The notes below the pieces were generated by a model that did no database searches, had not been told where the DNA came from, and saw only the letters and a list, made by a program, of their open reading frames with translations. Made by a program: the position numbers and the translations under genes. DNA of 64,000 nucleotides from Flaccisagitta enflata (lineage: Eukaryota > Chaetognatha > Sagittoidea > Aphragmophora). Of this stretch, positions 55,261-64,000 are shown piece after piece. The stretch spans positions 21,948,001 through 22,012,000 of the forward strand of contig OZ231128.1 in the NCBI GenBank assembly GCA_965153355.1. The letters run 5' to 3'. Numbering within the stretch: the stretch's first letter is position 1; each line of letters opens with the position of its first letter.

Positions 55261-55329
55261 ACTTTACTTGTCGGGACACCAATTTTCGGTGGCAGTAGTA
55301 AAAAATTTAACTGCCCTACGCCCCTGCAC

Positions 55330-55479
<150 letters not shown>

Positions 55480-55734
55480 AAAGAAAGAGGAAGATAGAGA
55501 CAAAAAGGGAATAAAAGACACAGAAAAACAGAAATTGAATAACAAAAAAAGCAGTTAACCAGACATCATTTGAAGCACACACAGAAGAACATGCACTGAA
55601 TAAAGAGACTCCCATTTACGACTTTTTTTCCGGTCGGCGATAGCTGCCTTTAAAAAGCCCTTTATTGGTAACTGGTAAGCGGGAGTAAGCCCCGCCCCCC
55701 GTCCGCGACGACATTGTGTGAAAGCATAGGTCAT

Positions 55735-55800
55735 CGACCCCTTCAAGGCCGCTGCCTAACTACTTAGGCCGGGCGCGGGTACCGCTGACCATCTTAGCTT
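55735..55800 (+). mobile_element. GC-rich composite-element block, shortened
   Basis: ATCGACCCCTTCAAGGCCGC then GGGTACCGCTGACCAT; the middle about 40 bp present at 45395 is missing. Confidence 0.6.
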
Positions 55801-55857
55801 TTGCGACTATTATGCTTTAGCGGGTAGCACCGCTACTTGAAATGATATGGGCGCCTC

Positions 55858-56062
55858 TTGGAAGAAGAGGAAGAAGATGAAGAAGAAGAAGAAGAAGAAG
55901 AAGAAGAAGAAGAAGAAGAAGAAGAAGAAGAAGAAGAAGAAGAAGAAGAAGAAGAAGAAGAAGAAGAAGAAGAAGAAAAAGAAGAAGAACGAGAAGGAGG
56001 AGAAGAAGAAGAAGAAGAAGAAGAAGAAGAAGAAGAAGAAGAAGAAGAAGAAGAAGAAGAAG
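55858..56062. repeat. (GAA)n microsatellite
   Basis: With one GAACGAGAAGGAGG interruption; counterpart of 45562. Confidence 0.98.
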
Positions 56063-56295
56063 ATGATGAAGAAAAAGAGGATAAAGAAAAGAAAATGAGG
56101 ACGAGGATAGAGAAAAGGAAACAATTGGGAACAAGGTTCATTGCATATACTTCCACCGCGTTCCACTTGCTCACCGTTCATTTTCCCTTCTGCCTCAAAT
56201 TGTCCATTACAACTCCTCTTGACTTTAATTTAATGTTTGCTTAGCGCTTGCAGTTTCTAGGCAGGATAGATCCCCTGCCATCCAAAAATGCCCCC

Positions 56296-57125
56296 AGTAG
56301 AGGGAGGTGTAAAACATGGTTGGGCCTTAAAAAGTTGCTGTAACACCAAAACTCGGCCATCAAAGTTGGTAGTGGCATGTATCCTGACAGACTAGAAACA
56401 TAGTTGGACCCAAATTTACTGAGAGGGGTCGGCGCATTGCCCTTATTGATCATCTATGCTGCACCAATGATTTCATTTGAAAAAAAGCTACTTTCAGCAT
56501 ATTTCCCATAGCCCAACTGTAATACTTTTCTCTTTGAAGTTGGATTATGTGCTAAGGTCTTTCTTGGACATGATTTGAACAGAACAATGATGTATCTGAC
56601 CCAGCCTGTTGAAACTGCAGCAAGTTGCTGCAATTACATCATGATTTTGCAGCAAATTGCCGCAATCCACCAATTTTAAGCTGAAAACGCATAGAGTTCA
56701 TTTTATCATTGAATGAGCAACCTGCTCAAAGTGCAGCATCTTCACTGCCCTTCTTTTGACTTGTAAAATATGCAGCAACTTGCAGCAAATCTCTTCAGAG
56801 GCACCTTTCAAGCCAAGCGTGATGTTTTAAAGCATTTCTACCCATTTTGAAGCAAGTTGGTATACTTGATAATCCCAGTTGAGTGAGGATGGGCAAGGGT
56901 AGCAATGTGGAAGACCAGCCAGGCACTATGGCAGCAGCAGCAATGCCAATATAACCAAACGTGACCAATGGAAGGACCAACAGAAGGACAAACAGACCAA
57001 CCAAAGAGCAAACCTGTGCATTCTGCTTTCCTTCCGAGTAGCAGGATTTGCCTACTCAATCCTTCCAACTTATCTTTATTTTTTATGTTTTTTATGACTG
57101 CTACGGTTCCAGCATTAAAACAAAG
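56296..57125. other. Unique-looking sequence, no gene seen
   Basis: Repeated GCAGCAACTTGCAGCAA-like words at 56610-56790. No convincing exon. Confidence 0.4.
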
Positions 57126-57128
57126 CTA

Positions 57129-57276
57129 TTCTTAGTCGCGGACACACAACTGTAGACTTTACCGTGTTGGTTAGTCTGTCCGTCTGTTGGTAACAGTTCT
57201 GAATTGCGAGTGGTTTTTGCCGTACTGCCCCTGCCCAATGATCCACAACTGTCCTGCCGTGTATCCGGCCTTGTTT
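57129..57276 (-). mobile_element. AACAAG element, mixed subtype
   Basis: Read on minus: AACAAGGCCGGATACACGGC, ACAGTTGTGG, the GGGCAGGGGCAG box, GACGGACAGACTAACC and a 3' end AGTTGTGTGTCCGCGACTAAG. The hairpin arms are mismatched, as if the left arm came from another subtype. Confidence 0.75.
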
Positions 57277-57316
57277 TTATCACAGTAGTAAAGTGTGCAC
57301 CTTCTAGTGTAATGGT

Positions 57317-57569
57317 CAACAAGCCCAAGAGGGCAACAGTTGTGTGCGTCTGGAAATGACAAACAAAAGAGCAAAAACATGTCAAAATATTAAAAAATGC
57401 TAAAAAATATTAAAAATTTTAAAAAGTATTAATTGATATAAAAGAATGTAAAAGAATGTTAGAAAATATTAAAAATGTTACAAACGTTCAAAATTTGAAA
57501 ATGTGACCAACGGAGAGGCGGACAGATTGACCAACAGAGCAAGGTGGAGTTGCGTGCACGCAACTAAAG
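57317..57569 (+). mobile_element. AACAAG element, AGTTGCG subtype
   Basis: AACAAGCCCAAGAGGGCAAC, AGTTGTGTGCGTCTGG, AT-rich interior with ATTAAAAAATG repeats, GACCAACGGAGAGGCGGACA and the 3' hairpin AGTTGCGTGCACGCAACT plus AAAG. Confidence 0.85.
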
Positions 57570-57764
57570 ACAATATCGTGCTGACTTTGTTCTACATCTT
57601 ATCTATCTTTTCATCTTTCTGTTGTCAAATGCATGAGTATTCTTTTCTATTACTGCCCCTGCCCACCCACACGCAACTTGGATAGCTGTGCCGCTGAATT
57701 AGTGTAGGGAATGCCCATGAATTAGTTTAGTGATGAAATGTTGAGAGGGGTAGCGGCCCCAAAG

Positions 57765-60429
57765 CACCGTGGCTACTATACACCCCCGACGCTGAAAAAT
57801 ACCAGCCGACCACCTAGAACCACCCGACCCCCCCTAAAACACCATCACCGTGGCTACTATACACCCCCGACGCTGAAAAATACCAGCCGACCACCTAGAA
57901 CCACCCGACCCCCCCTAAAACACCATCACCGTGGCTACTATACACCCCGGCTGAAAATACCAGCCGACCACCTAGAACCCACCCGACCCCCTAAACACCA
58001 TCACACGTGGCTACTATACACCCCGACGCTGAAAAATGCCAGCCGACCACCTAGAACCACCCGGCCCCCTAAAACACCATCACCGTGGCTACTATACACC
58101 CGCTGAAAAATGCCAGCCGACCACCTAAACCATGACCTCCCTAAAACACCATCACCGTGGCTACTATACACCCAACGCTGAAAAATGCCAGCCGACCACC
58201 TAGAACCACCCGACCCCCTAAAACACCATCACCGTGGCTACTATACACCCCTGGCTGAAAAATACCAGCCGACCACCTAGAACCACCGACCCCCTAAAAC
58301 ACCATCACCGTGGCTACTATACACCCCTGACGCTGAAAAATGCCAGCCGACCACCTAGAACCACCCGACCCCTAAAAACACCATCACCGTGGCTACTATA
58401 CACCCCACGCTGAAAATGCCAGCCGACCACCTAGAACCACCGACCCCCTAAAACACCATCACCGTGGCTACTACCCCCCAGCTGAAAAATGCCAGCCGAC
58501 CACCTAGAACCACGGCCCCTAAAACACCATCACCGTAGCTACTATACACCCAGCTGAACCAGCCGACCACCTAGAACCACCCGACCCCCTAAAACACCAT
58601 CACCGTGGCTTACACTGCGGCTGAAAAATACCAGATGACCACCTAGAACCACCAGGCCCCCTAAAACACCATCACCGTGGCTACTATACACCCCGACGCT
58701 GAAAAATACCAGCCGACCACCTAGAACCACCCGACCCCCTAAAACACCATCACCGTGGCTACTACACCCCGGCTGAAAAATACCAGCCGACCACCTGAGA
58801 CCACCCGACCCCCTAAAACACCATCACCGTGGCTCTACCGATGGCTGAAAAATACCAGCCGACCACCTAGAACCACCGACCCCCTAAACACCATCACGTG
58901 GCTACTATACACCCCGACGTGAAAAATACCAGCCTACCTAGATCACCCGCCCCCTAAAACACCATCACCGTGGCTACTATACACCCCGGCTGAAAAATAC
59001 CAGCCGACCACCTAGAACCACCGACCCCTAAAACACCATCACCGTGGCTACTATACACCCCCACGCTGAAAAATACCAGCCGACCACCTAGAACCACCAC
59101 CCCCTAAACACCATCACCGTGGCTACTATACACCCCGCTGAAAAATACCAGCCTACCTACAGGAACCACCCGGCCCCCTAAAACACCATCACCGTGGCTA
59201 CTATACACCCCCGACGCTGAAAAATACCAGCCGACCACCTAGAACCACCTGACCCCCCTAAAACACCATCACCGTGGCTACTATACACCCCCGACGCTGA
59301 AAAATACCAGCCGACCACCTAGAACCACCCGACCCCCCTAAAACACCATCACCGTGGCTACTATACACCCCTGACGCTGAAAAATACCAGCCGACCACCT
59401 AGAACCACCCGACCCCCCTAAAACACCATCACCGTGGCTACTATACACCCCTGACGCTGAAAAATACCAGCCGACCACCTAGAACCACCCGACCCCCCTA
59501 AAACACCATCACCGTGGCTACTATACACCCCTGACGCTGAAAAATACCAGCCGACCACCTAGAACCACCTGACCCCCCTAAAACACCATCACCGTGGCTA
59601 CTATACACCCCCGACGCTGAAAAATACCAGCCGACCACCTAGAACCACCGGCCCCAAAGCACACCATCACCGTGGCTACTATATACCACGACGCTGAAAA
59701 ATACCAGCCGACCACCTAGAACCACCCCGACCCCTAAAACACCATCACCGTGGCTACTATACACCCCGAAAAATACCAGCGACCACCTAGAACCACCGAC
59801 CCCCTAAAAACACCATCACCGTGGCTACTATACACCCCCGACGCTGAAAAATACCAGCCGACCACCTAGAACCACCCGACCCCCCTAAAACACCATCACC
59901 GTGGCTACTATACACCCCCGACGCTGAAAAATACCAGCCGACCACCTAGAACCACCCGACCCCCCTAAAACACCATCACCGTGGCTATACCCCCTGGCTG
60001 AAAAATACCAGCCGACCACCTAGAACCACCCGACCCCCTAAAACACCATCACCGTGGCCTATACACCCGACGCTGAAAAATACCAGCCGACCACCTAGAA
60101 CCACCGACCCCCTAAAACACCATCACCGTGGCTACTATACACCCCGCTGAAAAATACCAGCCGACCACCTAGAACCACCCGACCCCCCTAAAACACCATC
60201 ACCGTGGCTACTATACACCCCTGACGCTGAAAAATACCAGCCGACCACCTAGAACCACCCGACCCCCCTAAAACACCATCACCGTGGCTACTATACACCC
60301 CTGACGCTGAAAAATACCAGCCGACCACCTAGAACCACCCGACCCCCCTAAAACACCATCACCGTGGCTACTATACACCCCCGACGCTGAAAAATACCAG
60401 CCGACCACCTAGAACCACCCGACCCCCCT
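57765..60429. repeat. 81-bp satellite, about 34 copies
   Basis: Unit CACCGTGGCTACTATACACC, CCCGACGCTGAAAAATACCA, GCCGACCACCTAGAACCACC, CGACCCCCCCTAAAACACCAT. Full units are 81 bp. Many copies have small deletions (70-79 bp), clustered in 57940-59190 and 59640-60180, while 59190-59640 and 60180-60429 are uniform. The variant GGCCCCAAAGCAC occurs both at the left border and at 59650. Confidence 0.98.
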
Positions 60430-60794
60430 TCACCTAGTTTCCTCTCTAATAGGCCCAATTGCCGGTCAACGTCCCTCCCACCTCCACATTTCATGTTTTA
60501 TTATATTTGCAGCTCTGATAAACGTCCTATTCCTTCATGATAAACCAGAAGGCATCACAACTATCATTTGTCACATATATTTCACGTGTTTTATGAAATC
60601 TGATATAACCATCAGAAATTTGATTTGGTTTTCTATGAGAAATGCCAAACGCATTCTAAAGATTTTCCCTTTTTTTAAATATTTCATGACTACAACTTCA
60701 TGCAAACAAGTTTGAATATGATATGATGAGTAACATAGATGATGAATAAGATTAGTTCTCATGTCATATTCAGCATTTTCTGTGATTTTTTACT
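60430..60794. other. No feature seen
   Basis: Unique-looking. Confidence 0.4.
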
Positions 60795-60868
60795 CGAGCG
60801 TGATGGACTGACCAACTGACTGACCGACGGAGAGAGCTTTTATAGAGGTGCTATGGCGCACCTAAAAG
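60795..60868 (+). mobile_element. AACAAG-type 3' end, AGGTGC subtype
   Basis: GAGCGTGATGGACTGACC, GACTGACCGACGG and the hairpin AGGTGCTATGGCGCACCT plus AAAAG. No 5' end nearby. Confidence 0.7.
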
Positions 60869-60974
60869 AAAACACTCAACCACTTTGATATCTTTTTAAT
60901 AAATGAACTTTCTCTTCAAGTGAACGTAGACTTATTTCCTTGGTTGTATAGAGTCGCTAGTCTATGACTCAAAA

Positions 60975-60979
60975 GAGAG

Positions 60980-61014
<35 letters not shown>

Positions 61015-61127
61015 GAGAAAGAGAGAAAGAGAGAAAGAGAGAAAGAGAGAAAGAAAGAAAAACGAAAGAACAAAAGAAAGAAAGAAAGAAATAAAGAAAG
61101 AACAAAAGAACAAAAGAAAGAACGAAA

Positions 61128-61188
<61 letters not shown>

Positions 61189-61310
61189 AAAAAAGAAGCA
61201 AAGAAAAAAAAGAAGAAACAAACAAACAAAAAAGAAACAAACAAAAAGTAAAAAGAAACAAACAAAAAGTAAAAAGAAACAAAAAAACGAAAAGAAAGAA
61301 AAAGAGAAAG
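60975..61310. repeat. (GAAA)n and AAAC-rich tract
   Basis: GAAA and GAGA variants to 61190, then AAACAAACAAAAAG. Confidence 0.95.
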
Positions 61311-61311
61311 A

Positions 61312-61440
61312 AACAAGGCCGTATACATGGCAGCACTAGTCGCGGACGGGTGACTTTGTTACGGACGGACCGACAGACCGACGGACTGACGGACCGACCA
61401 AAAAGTGGCTTATAGAGTCGCGTGTCTGCGACTAAAAAAA
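61312..61440 (+). mobile_element. AACAAG element
   Basis: AACAAGGCCGTATACATGGC, AGTCGCGGACGGGTGAC, a GACCGACGGACTGACGG tract and the hairpin AGTCGCGTGTCTGCGACT plus AAAAAAA. 5' AGTCGCGGAC fits the inverse AGTCGCAGAC of the hairpin better than its left arm. Confidence 0.88.
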
Positions 61441-61589
61441 ACAGAGAAAGAAAGAAAGTTATATGTACTTGTTTTTTGTTTTTAAATGATCTCGCTGATT
61501 ATGATGATAAGAAAGACCACAAAGACCAAGATCACAACCACGACGACGAAGACGATGACGACGATGACAACGTTGATGACGTTGAGGGA

Positions 61590-61593
<4 letters not shown>

Positions 61594-61675
<82 letters not shown>
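61594..61675. repeat. (GA)n microsatellite
   Basis: Pure AG run following a GATGAC patch. Confidence 0.98.
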
Positions 61676-61678
<3 letters not shown>

Positions 61679-61782
61679 CAGTTGTCACTCAGATTCCGCA
61701 ATTTGTCAGACCTGATAGAAAAGCGCATATGCGGAGGTTCTTCAAGATTTCCGTTCTTTTTTTCCACCGCTCAACATGCACG

Positions 61783-61787
<5 letters not shown>

Positions 61788-61875
<88 letters not shown>
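61788..61875. repeat. (CA)n microsatellite
   Basis: Pure CA run. Confidence 0.98.
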
Positions 61876-61878
<3 letters not shown>

Positions 61879-61894
61879 TTGGACGTCTGGAAAT

Positions 61895-62125
61895 TCACCC
61901 CTGTGCCCTTTGGGGCCGCTGCCCTACTCGCATTATTGAATTAGGGGATCATTCCAAGGAGGGCATCAGGTACCGCCGACCATGTGCGATGTGGATGACT
62001 AGTTACTTTTTCTGCGTTTATGAGCATTTTGAGTTCACCACGCCCACCCAAATGCCTGAGTGACTTTCGCCACTGCCCCCGCCCACCCGCGAGCGACTGG
62101 GGTAGCCATGTATCCGGCCTTTTGG
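61895..62125. mobile_element. GC-rich block followed by a reversed AACAAG-type 5' end
   Basis: CCCTTTGGGGCCGCTGCCCT at 61908 and GGTACCGCCGACCATGTGCG at 61970. Then 62065-62122 is the reverse of GGCCGGATACATGGCTACCC and CAGTCGCTCGCGGGTGGGC. Confidence 0.6.
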
Positions 62126-62515
62126 AAAAAAAAGTCAAATTACATGATTTAACTTTTTGAAGCATATGGTTAAAATCAAGTTTTCAAATATCGATTTTGA
62201 TAGTTTACAAAATTCAAAATTTTTGGTTGATATGAGGTAATTTTTATGATTTTAGCTTGGAAAAATCTTTTTTTTTTAAATGGCACTAAAATTTTGTAAA
62301 AATGATTTTTGTTATTTTTCGATTTTTAAAAAATATTTTATATAAATGAGATTTGAACTTAAAAATGTTATAAAATCAATAAGCAAAAATCAATATTTGA
62401 TAAAAATAAAAAACAAACAAACAAAAACAAACAAAAAAAATAAATTAAAGGTAACCTTTACACATAAAACAAATATTTAAAAAAAAACACAAAAAATATA
62501 GAATTTATAAAAAAA
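62126..62515. other. AT-rich stretch, no gene
   Basis: Very low GC with AAACAAACAAAC. Confidence 0.6.
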
Positions 62516-62678
62516 ATCCACTTTTACGACTTTTTTCCGGTCGGCGAGAGCCGCCTCAAGCTCAAAGGCTTAATCGGTATTTCCATAACAATCACGATAT
62601 TTCCTGACTGCAGTGCGGCACAATCACGAAATTGGCGGTTGGAACGTTGGGTTGTTTTTGAAACCTGGCGTAGGTCAT

Positions 62679-62681
<3 letters not shown>

Positions 62682-62754
<73 letters not shown>
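62682..62754. repeat. (CA)n microsatellite
   Basis: Pure CA run. Confidence 0.98.
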
Positions 62755-62760
<6 letters not shown>

Positions 62761-62877
62761 GGCCTGGTCCCGTCTTATTGTCAAAATAAGTCATTTCTAG
62801 TGAAGATGAAAAACGCGTTTGTTCCCATTGAACACGTTTACAGCATGAACACATATTTATGCATTCAACTGTCCCAT

Positions 62878-62998
62878 GAGGGAGTGAGCGAAGTGAGTGA
62901 GCGAGCCCGTGAACAGAGTGAGCGAGCGAAGTGAGCATAGTGAAGCGAAGCGCTGCGTACCGAGTGAGCAAAGTGAGCGTTGGAGCGAACGAATGTAG
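62878..62998. repeat. GAGCGAAGT-type short tandem repeat
   Basis: Degenerate units GAGTGAGCGA and AAGTGAGC. Confidence 0.8.
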
Positions 62999-63019
62999 CA
63001 AGCGACCAAGAGGCCAGTT

Positions 63020-63208
63020 AACAAGGCCGGATATACGGCTACCGAAGTCGCGTGCGGGTGAACAGGGGCCATATTTGAGGTCACCGGACCATTTGGGCAG
63101 GAGCAGGGAGGTCAAAGTAATAAAATCATAAAAAAAGTGTGACCGACCGACCGACCAACCGACCGACGGACAAAGCGGGTTGTAGAGTCGCGTGCACGCG
63201 ACTAAAAA
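63020..63208 (+). mobile_element. AACAAG element, near-consensus
   Basis: AACAAGGCCGGATATACGGCT, AGTCGCGTGCGGGTGAACAG, GGGCAGGAGCAG, GACCGACCGACCAACCG, GCGGGTTGTAGAG and the perfect palindrome AGTCGCGTGCACGCGACT plus AAAAA. Confidence 0.93.
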
Positions 63209-63460
63209 CGCGAATGTCTCTGATTAGAAACACCCCTTAGCGGCGGTTCTTTGTAAACTTAGCGACCATAAATACCCTAAAAAAAGTGAGACTGACAGAC
63301 TGACAAGCCGACGTAGCAATTGAGCAGTAACATAATAAGACTGATTAAAAGACAGACGGACAGGTTGAAATGGATTGAACTTGAGGCTTGTTGGTTTGAA
63401 TAAAAGACTCATTGTTTGTCTAATTTCAAGGAAATGTCCCGTCTTCGGAGTAAGTAGCAA
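63209..63460. other. No feature seen
   Basis: Unique-looking. Confidence 0.4.
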
Positions 63461-63465
63461 TTTTT

Positions 63466-63650
63466 ACATATTTATTTACATATTTATTTACATATTTACA
63501 TTTATTTGCATATTTACATTTATTTACATATTTACATTTATTTATTTACATATTTACATTTACATTTACATTTACATTTACATTTATTTATTTACATATT
63601 TACATTTATTTACATTTATTTACATATTTATTTACATACTTATTTGGAGT
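63466..63650. repeat. (TTTACA)n / TTTATTTACATA repeat
   Basis: Hexamer-based array; the flank GGAGTAAGTAGCAATTTTTA occurs on both sides (63448, 63645). Confidence 0.95.
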
Positions 63651-63699
63651 AAGTAGCAATTTTTACATATTTTAATTACTGTGTTTTGAAAAATTTACA

Positions 63700-63795
63700 A
63701 AAAAAAAAAAAAAAATTTACAAAGAAAGAAAATTTACAAAGAAAGAAAATTTACAAAGAAAGAAAATTTACAAAGAAAGAAAATTAACAAAGAAA
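63700..63795. repeat. 17-bp tandem repeat
   Basis: Five copies of TTTACAAAGAAAGAAAA after an A-rich run. Confidence 0.92.
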
Positions 63796-64000
63796 TCTAG
63801 ACATTTTCAAATATTTTAGGCCGGAAAGATGAATTGAAAATGGGCGTCACTGAGGCAGATCGATTATTTTTTGTTCTATTCTTAATCAAGTCTAGGAAAG
63901 ATCACACCAGTTAAAAACTCTAATTTTTTTTTCACTCTTTACTATGTATCTGTGGTATATCCATCTGTGGTAGATTTGAACGACTGACGGACACATGACA

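Noticed and set aside
54015-55326. hAT-like element between CAGGGGTAG and TACGCCCCTG
   Set aside because: Ends match only over about six bases and the flanking octamers differ.
57765-60429. CRISPR or a repetitive protein gene in the satellite
   Set aside because: No spacers; frames break constantly because of indels.

Overview
The window is animal nuclear DNA. Its few genes have GT-AG introns with matching phases, and one encodes an invertebrate-type neuropeptide F/Y precursor. The mature peptide resembles molluscan and annelid NPY/NPF. With the Helentron-like elements, which recall bivalve 'pearl' elements, this suggests a protostome and perhaps a lophotrochozoan. The species is not identifiable by eye. 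Most of the 64 kb is repeat: microsatellites of almost every motif, minisatellites, an 81-bp satellite, foldback elements and short non-autonomous DNA transposons. Nearly all long open frames are translations of microsatellites.

Genes supported here: (1) a cysteine-rich exon on + (2765-3103). (2) A three-exon neuropeptide F gene on - (32979 to 30731). (3) An acidic secreted protein on + (38340-39252 joined to 39707-39771): signal peptide, EQAD repeats, 29 consecutive Asp, and a degenerate EF-hand split by the intron. (4) A three-exon cysteine-rich gene on + (39958-42004), homologous to gene 1, whose last exon is duplicated at 48964-49041. (5) A probable acidic exon on - at about 51552-51280, with a frameshifted copy at 44290-44030. 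The phase of the acidic first exon also fits the first exon of gene 4, so genes 3 and 4 may be splice forms of one locus.

Layout: 1-1.65 kb minisatellite composites. 2-4.1 kb hairpin element, gene 1, foldback. 4.1-6.1 kb microsatellites. 6.5-13.3 kb a diverged tandem segmental duplication. 13.7-18.4 kb (TC)n, two minisatellite fields and two composite elements. 18.8-23.6 kb simple repeats, a 69-bp array and two MITEs. 23.6-25.6 kb an element with a 120-bp array. 26-30.5 kb dispersed repeats, (GGAT)n and (TTG)n. 30.7-33.4 kb NPF with two MITEs. 34.2-37.6 kb foldback, an element with (GGTC)n, and an hAT-like element. 38.3-42 kb genes 3 and 4. 41.0-45.9 and 48.0-56.3 kb a segmental duplication, the second copy swollen by later insertions. 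57.8-60.4 kb satellite. 60.8-63.8 kb more elements and simple repeats.

The most notable system is a dispersed family of about 20 short elements. Each starts AACAAG plus a small hairpin and ends in a hairpin followed by TAAAA. A copy of the 3' stem lies inverted near the 5' end, and a (GACC/GACG)n microsatellite lies between. At least three stem sequences occur, and the 5' segment changes with the 3' hairpin. This is the architecture of Helentron-associated elements (HINEs). Within the window they are called 'AACAAG elements'.
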